A stretch of DNA of 64,000 nucleotides from Chitinophaga flava (GTDB taxonomy: Bacteria > Bacteroidota > Bacteroidia > Chitinophagales > Chitinophagaceae). Location: assembly GCF_003308995.1 (NCBI RefSeq), contig NZ_QFFJ01000001.1, positions 2,356,001 through 2,420,000 of the forward strand. The letters run 5' to 3'. Below the pieces are notes generated by a model. The model was not told the DNA's origin. It ran no database searches and saw only the letters and a list, made by a program, of their open reading frames with translations. Made by a program: the position numbers and the translations under genes. Shown in pieces: positions 1-8,516 of the stretch. Numbering within the stretch: the stretch's first letter is position 1; every line of letters starts with the position of its first letter.

Positions 1-1
1 G

Positions 2-112
2 ATAATCAGTGGTTATTCAGATAATAACCCGGGAAGCTATAAGGATCCCCTAACCGGTGCCAATGTAAGTCTCAGTAATAACTTCTCTCTTGCCGTCATA
101 AAAACATTCTAA
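2..112 (+). CDS. C-terminal end of an unidentified protein (truncated by window edge)
   Basis: An open frame runs in from the left edge and stops at TAA 110-112, giving 36 residues ending in AVIKTF. It lies 14 bp before the lipoprotein gene on the same strand, so the two probably share a transcript. Composition (Ser/Asn/Gly rich, alternating polar and hydrophobic residues) fits the end of a secreted or outer-membrane beta protein. The family cannot be told from so little sequence. Confidence 0.55.
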   Translation: MISGYSDNNPGSYKDPLTGANVSLSNNFSLAVIKTF

Positions 113-126
113 TTAAAAAACTACAG

Positions 127-1788
127 ATGAAACAGGTATTAACATTATTAAGTCTTTGCCTGCTCTTTTGGTGCGGCTGCAAAAAAGTAGATGATCACGC
201 AGCCCAGGTGGCAGATCAACCGTGGTTCTCTGAGCAATATACCCAGTTCACTGGTAGCCGTCTCGCGCCCATCAACTGGACTTACCCTTCTTCTCTTATT
301 GTTGGCGATACGGCCACGCTGGTAGGAAAATTATTCCCAACCCGTACCGGCACTGTAATCAGCGTAGGTAATGTGCCCATCAAAATAATAGATACAGCAC
401 AGCTGACACCACGATACACAACTTACAGCGAGCAAGGGCAAATCGATGCCGTACGCTTTGTGGTAACCCGTGAAATGGGTGCCGGCGACAACAGACCTGT
501 TACAGTCACTGCTAATGGTGTTACCGTTTATGGTCCTTCTGTAAGCATCAAACTGATAGGTGGCAGCAGCCTGCGCACGGATACTACGCTATGGGTAGAT
601 CAGCTTGCGCAATGGACACCGGACAACCTGAGTGATTATCAGAAAAAAAATTACAATCTTATCCGTTCAGTCCATACAGACATGTTCGGTAATATTTACT
701 TTGACAATCAATTATCTATCCAATCGTTCCGTAACGGCAACTTTACCACCATTCTCAAAGCCGGAGACGCTTTAAAGGACAGTAAAAACAGTAGCTTCAG
801 CATAAAATACATACTGGGTAGTACCATTACCTTTACCGGAGATGTATTATACTTCACCACAGAAACAACTGAAGATGTTCCGGAAGCCGCACAAAACTAT
901 ATCTTCCGTTTGTGCAAAATGGATCTGGCCAGCAAGACTATAACTACCATCAACCGCACATTGGTAACCCAAAACGCCACCACTGCCGAAACCAACACCA
1001 TACTGCAGGGAGAGATATCCCAACTAAAAATAGTGGCGATGCGTCTGAATACAGATGTTAATAACAATCTTTATTACACCAATTATTATGCACCTGAAGT
1101 AGCTTCCGGAAACCATGCCAGATGGTATAACTATGTAGGCGGAAACTTCAGCGGACAAGTTGGCCAGGAACCAATCAATGGTATTATAATGGTGTCTAAA
1201 ATGGACCCTGCCGGGCAGGTACGGGGTATAATGAGCTGGAAGCAATGGTTCCCCTCTATTGGCATTCCGGTATCCACCGGCTATTATTCGCTTGATCCAA
1301 GCGGCAAATTCCTGTATGGATACTATTCCTCTAACTGGATTTCCTATAATGGTATTCAGTATAATATTCCTGAAGACGACCAGGGTGTAACCCTGAAATC
1401 CAACCAAACTCAATTTGCATATCACTCCTATGAAACCAATCCCGAATACAAGATGACCGGAACGTTTGCCGCATTTGGTGTGAGCCCGGCTAGTACGGTG
1501 TTAAACAACAATATACAGCTGGCAAATGGTACTACCCTGATAAGACAAAGCCACATACTTGAGTGCTACGATATTCCTTCCCAAAGCACCTATACTTATG
1601 CAGGTGTGGAAGCAGGAATAAATCAAACGATAAGTGAGCAGAATCAAACAACCGGATTAGCCAAATGGGTTGACTTTTCAGGGGTATCACTCATTGGTCA
1701 GGATAAAAGTGGGGCATTGTATTTTTTCCGCGGAAACAAAGCAGACAATCCGCCCATCTTCTACAAACTCTACCCTAAAAAACAATAA
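127..1788 (+). CDS. Predicted surface/periplasmic lipoprotein, 553 aa
   Basis: The N-terminus is a short basic/hydrophobic signal followed by a lipobox-like FWCGC at residues 14-18 and KKVDD, typical of Bacteroidota lipoproteins. Residues about 50-145 look like an IPT/TIG-type beta sandwich; the remainder has short repeated strands (LYFTTE, LYYTNY, LYFFRG) suggestive of a propeller-like fold. I do not recognise a named family. Position 14 bp after the preceding partial gene suggests it is the last gene of an operon that begins outside the window, possibly a SusC/D-type locus, where such lipoproteins often occur. A strong terminator follows directly. Confidence 0.8.
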   Translation: MKQVLTLLSLCLLFWCGCKKVDDHAAQVADQPWFSEQYTQFTGSRLAPINWTYPSSLIVGDTATLVGKLFPTRTGTVISVGNVPIKIIDTAQLTPRYTTYSEQGQIDAVRFVVTREMGAGDNRPVTVTANGVTVYGPSVSIKLIGGSSLRTDTTLWVDQLAQWTPDNLSDYQKKNYNLIRSVHTDMFGNIYFDNQLSIQSFRNGNFTTILKAGDALKDSKNSSFSIKYILGSTITFTGDVLYFTTETTEDVPEAAQNYIFRLCKMDLASKTITTINRTLVTQNATTAETNTILQGEISQLKIVAMRLNTDVNNNLYYTNYYAPEVASGNHARWYNYVGGNFSGQVGQEPINGIIMVSKMDPAGQVRGIMSWKQWFPSIGIPVSTGYYSLDPSGKFLYGYYSSNWISYNGIQYNIPEDDQGVTLKSNQTQFAYHSYETNPEYKMTGTFAAFGVSPASTVLNNNIQLANGTTLIRQSHILECYDIPSQSTYTYAGVEAGINQTISEQNQTTGLAKWVDFSGVSLIGQDKSGALYFFRGNKADNPPIFYKLYPKKQ

Positions 1789-1800
1789 AACAACAACAGA

Positions 1801-1828
1801 GGGCTGACCATTGGTCAGCCCTGTTTTT
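1801..1828. terminator. Rho-independent terminator, bidirectional
   Basis: Perfect 9-bp stem GGGCTGACC / GGTCAGCCC with loop ATT (1801-1821), followed by TGTTTTT on + and preceded by an A-rich stretch that gives U's on the minus strand. It serves the + lipoprotein gene and probably the minus-strand genes ending at 1815. Confidence 0.85.
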
Positions 1829-2060
1829 CTGTATGCACCTGCTGTCCGCAACCCCGCCAACCATCGCTAAACTGACGAAAAGCTGCGCGCATCAATAATA
1901 CATTCATACCGATAAAGAGTACAATAACAAGTATCGCAGCCACTTTGGAGATATTCGCCAATACCCGCTTCCGGGAGAAACCACCAAAGATATAACCGAT
2001 AATAAATACCATACAGGCTGCAAAAAGTATCCTGAGAAGGATAAGAAAGGGAAAGATCAT
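1815..2060 (-). CDS. Small two-helix membrane protein, 81 aa
   Basis: Two hydrophobic helices, about residues 2-26 and 38-56, separated by a basic loop (FSRKR). It follows the TPR-like gene by 27 bp on the same strand, and its stop codon lies inside the stem of the shared terminator. A 74-aa frame at 1867-2091 overlaps it but has a poorer composition. I do not recognise the family. Coding status is plausible rather than certain because the gene is short. Confidence 0.5.
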   Translation of the reverse strand: MIFPFLILLRILFAACMVFIIGYIFGGFSRKRVLANISKVAAILVIVLFIGMNVLLMRAAFRQFSDGWRGCGQQVHTEKQG

Positions 2061-2087
2061 TTTTTTGATTTTTTAATTTGAAAACAC

Positions 2088-2735
2088 TCACCTGAACTTG
2101 CTCAGCAACGCCTCGTTTTCAGCTTTACCCCAGTGAGGTGTATCTCCGGTCTGTTCTTTTGCCAGCAATGCCAGGCTTTTTCCTGCCAGCTCTTTAGCCA
2201 GCTGTTTATCACCACCCCATAACTTAGGCGTATAATATTTTACCCATGCCTGTACATACAATGCCCTGGGATTCTCCGGCGCCAGCTGACGCGCTACCTG
2301 CAGATATTTTTCAGACAATGAACCATACTTACGACCATAAGTCATCGGATTGATAAATACTTTTGTACGATACACCATGCTCATCACGGTATATATTTCA
2401 GATGACCATGCTTTGTGAGATGCACTATCCACCAGCGATACAGCCCGGTTAATCTGTTCTTCTCCTTTGTTGCTATAAGGCTCTATCTTCTCTCCGTCAT
2501 CCTGATATAAAAAACCGATCCTCGCATTGCAATAGGCAGCGTAATACCACGGTAGCCAGAACTGAGGCTGTTTTTCCGCCAGTGACACAAATGTTTTTTC
2601 TAATGCTTCAAAGTCCTTTACAGCGGCTGCTTTATCCAGCTGGCGCACAGCTTCGCCCAGAGAAGCCGGCTGTTGAGCCCACACTATGGCCGAGAAAGAA
2701 AACAGCATCAGCAGTGACAAGATTGTTTTTTTCAT
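2088..2735 (-). CDS. Secreted TPR-like protein, 215 aa
   Basis: The signal peptide covers residues 1-20 (MKKTILSLLMLFSFSAIVWA, cleavage before QQ). The rest is helical with tetratricopeptide-like pairs (PQFWLPWYYAAYCNARIG; ENPRALYVQAWVKYY), so probably a periplasmic scaffold or binding protein. It starts 18 bp after the TonB-receptor stop on the same strand and is likely co-transcribed with it. Such a small TPR protein paired with a TonB receptor could help cargo handling; that is inference from position only. Confidence 0.75.
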   Translation of the reverse strand: MKKTILSLLMLFSFSAIVWAQQPASLGEAVRQLDKAAAVKDFEALEKTFVSLAEKQPQFWLPWYYAAYCNARIGFLYQDDGEKIEPYSNKGEEQINRAVSLVDSASHKAWSSEIYTVMSMVYRTKVFINPMTYGRKYGSLSEKYLQVARQLAPENPRALYVQAWVKYYTPKLWGGDKQLAKELAGKSLALLAKEQTGDTPHWGKAENEALLSKFR

Positions 2736-2753
2736 TTTTAATGAATTTTCTGG

Positions 2754-4790
2754 TTATAAATTATTGTTGATAAAATCATCGGTACGGTCTATTCCCAGCG
2801 TCATAAAGAAGCCAATGAAATAGGTTCTACTGGACGGCAACATTATCGGCACCCTATGCTGACCGTTGTAACTGTAGTTGTAGCCAAACACCTGTTTGGT
2901 GCCCAGCAGGTTATTCACACCCAGCGCAAAACCTGAAAAGTCTTTATGTCTCCACTTAGGGAATAAGGAAAGCATATGCGAAAGATGCAGATTCACTACA
3001 CTATAGGGCTTTGTAGTTCCCTCGTCATACAACTGCCAGCCGTTATTGAAACGAATATCATAGTATGGCCTTCCCGCCGCTAACGCATAGGACACGTTCA
3101 CACCAGTAGATATGTCCGGGAAAAACTTCTTCACGGCGATGGTCATCGTATGTGGCGAAGCAAAGCCAGGCTTCAGCTCCATCGGAAAATTGAGATAATC
3201 TCTTTTCGTATCCAGAAAAGTATAAGTAACCCAATAGTCCATATTTTTAAACGTTTTTTTATCACGGAAAAACAATTCAACACCTTTCGCATATCCGTTA
3301 CCGTTAGACTCACTCTGTGGTAACAACTTCACCAAATGATCATAGATTTTGTAATAGGCTTCCACGCGGAAAAACCGGTTATGGGCACGCCTGGTATAGT
3401 TGAGTACATAGTGAGCAGCCTGGGAAAGCGACAACGTTCTGTTGTGGTATAAAAAGTCGTTGAGGGGTTCCTGATAGAATATGCCATAGGCAAGATTTAG
3501 CTGACTTTCTTCACTCAGCCTCCAGCCAATACTCAATCTCGGAGCTAGCGACCATTGTTTTAAGAGAGAAGTGTGCTCCAGCCGTAAACCCACTTTGGCA
3601 GCCACATTATGGGCGATATAAATATCTCCTTCTGCAAAGGCAGCAGACAGCTGGTCTGTGAGTGTTATGGCACTGTCGTTCGTATAGCCTTTATCTTTAG
3701 TATAAAATTGTTCTGCTCCAAACCGGATTGCCTGCACCCCTGGCAGAAAGCGAGTGAAAACCACCCTTGCCTGGGCAAAGTCAGAACCTATATTACTGCT
3801 GGCGTTTTTAGCCAGGAAAGGCAGTTCCGGCAGTACGACCGTATTTTTTGATTCATCCACCAGACTGCGTATTGTATTCACTTTGTTGTAGCTATAGGCC
3901 AGCCCTGTTTCCATCTTCCAGTGTTCGCCAAATGAATTGCGGTAACTCAGGTTGGTATAAAAATTATCTCCTTTCACCTGATATCCGGAGCGTAGCGCAG
4001 CACTGTCAATATCCGGATTATACATCCCTACTGCACTGTGGCTCCATACTGTATACACTTTAAGCATACCGGTACGGCCTGTTTTAATACGGAAGTTGGC
4101 ATTGCCTTCCACATAGGCAGGGCCCAGAAAATAATCCGGAACATGTGGTACCAGTGAATTATACAATGATTGATTGGAGTAGTTGAACCCCAGTCCGTAA
4201 CTACTGCGGTTGTCTTTGGCGAGGTGTTGCAAACCCGCGCCCTGATTGGAAGGGAACAAATACAGGCTGGCAGAGGATTTCTCCGGCAGGTCTACACTTT
4301 CCAGTATCAGGGCACTGCTCATGGCCTGTCCATACAGGGCGGAATAACCTCCGGAGCTGAACAGTATTCCTTTAAAGAGGAAGGGATTAATACGTGCGCC
4401 CTGCGGAATGCCAGGCACTGCCGGGTAGTTGGGGTATTTAAACAACGTACCATCAATAAACTGTTTTGTTTCGTCGCTGGTGCCACCTCTTACAAAAAGA
4501 CCTTCCTGATCTCCGATCTGTTGAACACCAGGTAGTGACCGCAATGCCTGAGAAAGGTCTCCATTGTTGCCCGCCACTGTCAACGCATCCATGGGTGTAA
4601 GGGAAGCACCCTTGGCCTTGTCGCTGGCTTCAAAAGCGCCGGCATTTACTGTCACCTGTTTCAACGAACGGGAGGTCCCCCGGACAACGGTATCCTGCGG
4701 CGCTTTGCCGGCGCTGTCTTTAGGGAGGCCTTGTGCATTGACAATGGTGGGCAGCATTGTCAGAAAAATCCATCTGATATATTTTGCCAT
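2754..4790 (-). CDS. TonB-dependent outer-membrane receptor, 678 aa
   Basis: Signal peptide about residues 1-19, then a TonB-box-like segment (KQVTVNAG), a plug domain at about 60-165 containing LRSLPGVQQ and LFVRGG, and a 22-strand barrel type C-terminal part ending at a conserved aromatic-rich region. It lacks the CarboxypepD_reg-like N-terminal domain that most Bacteroidota receptors carry, and no SusD partner adjoins it. The FVRGG plug motif and family size (650-750 aa) fit siderophore, metal or small-molecule receptors; the ligand is unknown. It lies 107 bp downstream of the LytTR regulator gene, so regulation by that system is possible. Confidence 0.88.
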   Translation of the reverse strand: MAKYIRWIFLTMLPTIVNAQGLPKDSAGKAPQDTVVRGTSRSLKQVTVNAGAFEASDKAKGASLTPMDALTVAGNNGDLSQALRSLPGVQQIGDQEGLFVRGGTSDETKQFIDGTLFKYPNYPAVPGIPQGARINPFLFKGILFSSGGYSALYGQAMSSALILESVDLPEKSSASLYLFPSNQGAGLQHLAKDNRSSYGLGFNYSNQSLYNSLVPHVPDYFLGPAYVEGNANFRIKTGRTGMLKVYTVWSHSAVGMYNPDIDSAALRSGYQVKGDNFYTNLSYRNSFGEHWKMETGLAYSYNKVNTIRSLVDESKNTVVLPELPFLAKNASSNIGSDFAQARVVFTRFLPGVQAIRFGAEQFYTKDKGYTNDSAITLTDQLSAAFAEGDIYIAHNVAAKVGLRLEHTSLLKQWSLAPRLSIGWRLSEESQLNLAYGIFYQEPLNDFLYHNRTLSLSQAAHYVLNYTRRAHNRFFRVEAYYKIYDHLVKLLPQSESNGNGYAKGVELFFRDKKTFKNMDYWVTYTFLDTKRDYLNFPMELKPGFASPHTMTIAVKKFFPDISTGVNVSYALAAGRPYYDIRFNNGWQLYDEGTTKPYSVVNLHLSHMLSLFPKWRHKDFSGFALGVNNLLGTKQVFGYNYSYNGQHRVPIMLPSSRTYFIGFFMTLGIDRTDDFINNNL

Positions 4791-4897
4791 CGCTGGTAGT
4801 ATTATCTGCCCACAAAGCTAGTGGGTAGTACAACCGCCATTCCGGCAAAGAGACTATAAAGGGAAGTGTCGCGACAAGACGGAAAAGTCTGCGTATT

Positions 4898-5605
4898 TTA
4901 ATTTTCAGGACCTGCTACAATACGGTTGATATTCTCTTTGAAAAAATCGCTGACAGGAATTTCTTTTTCACCCACACAAACCAGATCACGTTTGACAGCC
5001 GTAATTTTTTTCACGGCCACCAGATAGGATTTATGTGTGCGGACAAAAGCTTCAACAGGCAATTTTTCCATGATTGCTTTCATGGTCATGCGTGTGAGTA
5101 TGGGTTTGGGAGAAGATGACAGGTGGATTTTGATATAGTCTTTTAACCCTTCTATATATTCAATATCGTCTACAACGACTTTCACTTGTGTGTATTCCAC
5201 ATTGACAAAAAAGTCAGTTAACGTTTTAACAGGCACAGGGGTTTGTTGTAAACGGAATAGTTCGTTGGCGCGGTTGCAGGCTTTGAGGAAACGTTCGAAG
5301 CTAAAGGGTTTCAGCAGATAATCGACTACCTGCAAATTATAGCCTTCCAGTGCATATTTTTCATAGGCAGTCACCAGAATCACCAGTGGCGGGTGTTTCA
5401 GCGACTGCAGGAATTGCAGGCCGCTGAGACGAGGCATCTGTATATCCAGGAAGATCAGGTCTACAGATTCCTTTTGCAACACTTCCATGGCCTCCAGTGC
5501 GTTTTTACAGGTAGCCACCAGTTGCAGGAAAGGTATCTGTCGGATATTGTCTTCCAACAGTTCCCGCACCAGTTGTTCATCATCTACAGCAATACAACGC
5601 ATCAT
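4898..5605 (-). CDS. LytR/AlgR-family response regulator (receiver + LytTR)
   Basis: A receiver domain occupies residues 1-120, with acidic DDE at 8-10, phospho-acceptor Asp54 in FLDIQMP, and Lys99 in YLLKPF. A LytTR DNA-binding domain follows from about 128 to 232 (FVRTHKSYLV, the usual LytTR hallmark). The start overlaps the stop of the kinase gene by 4 bp, so the two are translationally coupled and form a cognate pair. LytTR regulators bind direct repeats upstream of their targets; the TonB receptor just downstream is an obvious candidate, though I see no clear repeat in the 107-bp gap. Confidence 0.93.
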   Translation of the reverse strand: MMRCIAVDDEQLVRELLEDNIRQIPFLQLVATCKNALEAMEVLQKESVDLIFLDIQMPRLSGLQFLQSLKHPPLVILVTAYEKYALEGYNLQVVDYLLKPFSFERFLKACNRANELFRLQQTPVPVKTLTDFFVNVEYTQVKVVVDDIEYIEGLKDYIKIHLSSSPKPILTRMTMKAIMEKLPVEAFVRTHKSYLVAVKKITAVKRDLVCVGEKEIPVSDFFKENINRIVAGPEN

Positions 5606-6627
5606 ATAAGCTTCAACGTTAGGTGAATATGAAACCGGTTATGATCATCATTGACAGTCAGATGGTAGTGATCACGGTACAACAGCTCCAGCCTTGATTT
5701 GACATTGACCAGTCCTATACCGGAACTCTCATCCTTACTGATATCCTGTACCGGATCGTATTGATTCTCCACTTCAAAGGTAAGCACATCTTCCCTAACA
5801 ACAGACAGCCGGATATGAATAACAGGATCCAATACGCCGGTACCATGTTTGAAAGCGTTTTCCACAAAAGGGATGAGCAGCATAGGTTCTATCATATAAC
5901 CTTCCAGCGCGGCAGCTGGAGGCGTATCACATTCGATCGTTACATCACTGCCAAAACGAAGCTGCTGCAAGGCAATATAACTGTTGAGATAGTCAACTTC
6001 CTTTGACAGTGCTACTTTGGTTCCGCCTGCATCATACAGCATATAACGCATCAGCTCTGATAACATAATCAGAGAAGTTTCCAATCTGTCGGATTTTTTT
6101 CGGGCCAGTGACACCAGGTTGGTCAGCACGTTAAAAAGAAAATGCGGGCTGATCTGCGAACGCAGAAACTTCAGTTCTGTAGCCAGTTGCGCGGCCTCTT
6201 TTTCTTTCTGCTTTTTTTCTTCGTATATGCGATCGAGTATCTTTCGGTATACCAGGCTGATAATAAACACTGCCACAGAGGGCGCAAATACAAAACGATA
6301 GGCAGCGGTGTTCTTCAGGAGCTCCGGAAACCACCACGCCATAATCCGGTATTTCAACTGAAAAGAAACTATCAGCATCAGGAGAACGGCAATAATATAC
6401 AGCCACCAATAACGCCGGTTCATCAACCGTGGATACAGATAAAAAGCATTGCCATAAAATATGGCCATATGGATCACACCGGCAATGGTAAAGAAAGGTC
6501 CGGGAATAGGGCCTATGCTATAATTACTTTCGGCAGAAGATACTGCATACGGCAGGAACAACAGCATGCCCCAGATGAGTGCATGCAGTATCACGTTAAT
6601 ATATGCGGATGTCGGGAATGCTTTCAT
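5602..6627 (-). CDS. LytS-type sensor histidine kinase, 341 aa
   Basis: Four hydrophobic segments (about residues 10-30, 43-65, 73-92, 110-127) form the membrane sensor. A short coiled coil leads into the His_kinase domain with phospho-acceptor His162 in SPHFLFNVLTNL, then the HATPase N-box with Asn257 (FVENAFKHG) and the G-box GIGLVNVKSRL near 305. This architecture is the usual YehU/LytS-like sensor of Bacteroidota. It overlaps the response-regulator gene by 4 bp. The signal sensed is unknown. Confidence 0.93.
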   Translation of the reverse strand: MKAFPTSAYINVILHALIWGMLLFLPYAVSSAESNYSIGPIPGPFFTIAGVIHMAIFYGNAFYLYPRLMNRRYWWLYIIAVLLMLIVSFQLKYRIMAWWFPELLKNTAAYRFVFAPSVAVFIISLVYRKILDRIYEEKKQKEKEAAQLATELKFLRSQISPHFLFNVLTNLVSLARKKSDRLETSLIMLSELMRYMLYDAGGTKVALSKEVDYLNSYIALQQLRFGSDVTIECDTPPAAALEGYMIEPMLLIPFVENAFKHGTGVLDPVIHIRLSVVREDVLTFEVENQYDPVQDISKDESSGIGLVNVKSRLELLYRDHYHLTVNDDHNRFHIHLTLKLI

Positions 6628-6720
6628 TTACAGTATAAATATACGGCAAAGTGCCTTCCTTCCCTTCCGGCAAAACCCGGTATGCGACTACACGGCAAAA
6701 TGTGCAGACAAAACGGGCAT

Positions 6721-7551
6721 TTATTCGTAGGATATATAAGTTGTCTGGCCGGTTATATTACCGCCATTAGTGACGATTTTCACCGGATATCCTGCATGAT
6801 TATACTCATAGCTGTATTGCTGCACCAGCTCGATGGTATTACCGATAGCGATATTCATTTTTATAACATTGTTCGGGGAAACCAGGTCAGCAAACCGTTG
6901 CAGAGCAGGCAGTACCATCCCGTATTTTTTATACATCGCATAAAAAGGGTTGGGGTGGTTATCATACTGATAGGTGATCTTCACTACAATTTCCCTCGGA
7001 ATACCGGGAGTAGACACAAAATCACGGACATAGGCAATCGCCTTGCTGATATTGCCTTTGGCATCATATTCAAATTTCACGGAAGTGTAGTAAGCCGTAT
7101 TCCATTTGCCAGGCATGAAGGTCAGCGAATCCAGGCGGCTGGTGACATAGTTGTAGCCATAGCTGCTCAATACATTTCCGTTTTCAAAGTGTTCGGAATC
7201 AACGCCTTTTCCCGTAGTTGTTTTGGAAAAGGTATACAGGGAATCGGCAATGCTGCCGCTGCAAATATTACCGGTCCATGTATAGGTGCTTTTATAAATA
7301 TACCCGCTGATAATATTGTTCACCGTATCACTATGCTCAATACGGCTGCTGATAATACGGCCACTATTATCATAGGTAAATGTTTCGTTTCCAATGGCCA
7401 CCAGGCGGTCGCCCTGGTATTTGAAAGGAGGGATATCTGAGATAGCAGTAATTTTCACACTGGAATAATCATTGGGGCTATTGTCATTATTCTTTTTGCA
7501 GGCTCCCAGGAGTAGTACAGCGAAACACAAAACAGCGCTAAATGATTTCAT
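6721..7551 (-). CDS. Lipoprotein with YD-repeat-like strands, about 276 aa
   Basis: The chosen start (MKSFSAVLCF) gives a standard lipoprotein signal with LLGAC at residues 14-18; a further 16 upstream codons are open but add an unlikely extension. The mature part contains repeated FTYDNSGRI, FEYDAKGNI, ITYQYDNHPNP and YSYEYNHAGYP units, a pattern of YD/RHS-like beta hairpins seen in DUF4595-type Bacteroidota lipoproteins. Probably surface or periplasmic. It follows the rhomboid gene by about 50 bp on the same strand and may be co-transcribed. Function unknown. Confidence 0.8.
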   Translation of the reverse strand: MKSFSAVLCFAVLLLGACKKNNDNSPNDYSSVKITAISDIPPFKYQGDRLVAIGNETFTYDNSGRIISSRIEHSDTVNNIISGYIYKSTYTWTGNICSGSIADSLYTFSKTTTGKGVDSEHFENGNVLSSYGYNYVTSRLDSLTFMPGKWNTAYYTSVKFEYDAKGNISKAIAYVRDFVSTPGIPREIVVKITYQYDNHPNPFYAMYKKYGMVLPALQRFADLVSPNNVIKMNIAIGNTIELVQQYSYEYNHAGYPVKIVTNGGNITGQTTYISYE

Positions 7552-7601
7552 ATAAAGGCATAAGGTTTTAACAAAATAGAGAAATAATAATTGCAGCAAG
7601 G

Positions 7602-8432
7602 TTATCTTTCGGCGTACTGCTGCAGCTTCAGCCGTTCTTCTTCTGAAAGACTACTGATACCATTGTGATGAATCTTCTCAAGTATAGTATCTATCTCCTG
7701 TTGCTGTATGGTACGCTGCTGATTATACAAATCATCGACGTTCCGGTAATGTTTTGCAGCATTGTTATCAGTAAGCAGTACATGTGGTTTACGGAAGAGT
7801 ACATACAGAAACACCAGACAAGGCAGTGTCATCGCCAGTAAAGGCAGGTAGTTTTCTTTCACCACTTCCGGATGCAGACAGATAGCAAAGAGCAGTCCGA
7901 TGAAAGCGCCTCCCAGGTGGGCCTCATGGGCTGTACTATCATCGTCTGATTTAATTTTCATGATAGTATACAGCGTATATCCGGCACCGTATATCCAGCC
8001 GGGGATATACAACGGTATGCCGAAAAAGCTGATATCCATACCCGGGAACAGTGCGATGGAAGCGAAGATGATACCACATACCGCTCCGGACGCGCCTACA
8101 GCACTATAATCCCCATGATGACGATGAACAAACAGCAATAACAGGTTACCACCTACCATGCTGGTCATATAAATGAACAGAAAATATTTGATGCCTAACA
8201 CCACTTCCACTGCGCCACTGAAAAAACAGAGCGACATCATGTTAAAAATCAGATGCATCCAGCTGGTATGCAGGAAGCCGGAAGTTACCAGACGTCCATA
8301 TTCCTTGTGGATCAGTATTTCATCCACAATAAAAGAATGGTTGTAGTAAAAAGCGGTGTTTTTAAATCCTTTATAGGACACCACCAGATTCAACAGGATC
8401 AACACCAGGGTTACAATGCCGATATCATTCAT
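7602..8432 (-). CDS. Rhomboid-family intramembrane serine protease, 276 aa
   Basis: Rhomboid signatures are all present: HTSWMHLIFNM in helix 2, the nucleophile Ser115 in GASGAVCG, and the catalytic His172 in EAHLGG. Six or seven membrane segments occupy residues 4-215, followed by a charged cytosolic tail of about 55 residues ending in a Glu-rich helix (SLSEEERLKLQQ). The enzyme would cleave membrane proteins within the bilayer; the substrate is not indicated. It is separated from the SusD gene upstream by a terminator. Confidence 0.93.
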   Translation of the reverse strand: MNDIGIVTLVLILLNLVVSYKGFKNTAFYYNHSFIVDEILIHKEYGRLVTSGFLHTSWMHLIFNMMSLCFFSGAVEVVLGIKYFLFIYMTSMVGGNLLLLFVHRHHGDYSAVGASGAVCGIIFASIALFPGMDISFFGIPLYIPGWIYGAGYTLYTIMKIKSDDDSTAHEAHLGGAFIGLLFAICLHPEVVKENYLPLLAMTLPCLVFLYVLFRKPHVLLTDNNAAKHYRNVDDLYNQQRTIQQQEIDTILEKIHHNGISSLSEEERLKLQQYAER

Positions 8433-8465
8433 GGCAACAGGACATTAAGGGTACAGGATAAAAAT

Positions 8466-8500
8466 ATGAACGGCAGTCAGTATACCTGGCTGCCGTTCAT
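8466..8500 (-). terminator. Terminator of the SusC/SusD transcript
   Basis: An 11-bp perfect stem ATGAACGGCAG / CTGCCGTTCAT with a 13-nt loop lies 17 bp after the SusD stop (8517). On the minus strand it is followed by an A/T-rich tract. Confidence 0.75.
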
Positions 8501-8516
8501 AAAGATAATACAACTA

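Noticed and set aside
1867..2091. 74-codon minus-strand frame overlapping the small membrane protein
   Set aside because: Overlaps the better two-helix frame and runs into the end of the TPR gene; Tyr/Cys-rich composition is unlike neighbours.
6142..7440. A 432-codon open frame on + across the kinase start and lipoprotein gene
   Set aside because: It is antisense to two well-supported genes, has a cysteine/histidine-rich, low-complexity-like composition and no family features.
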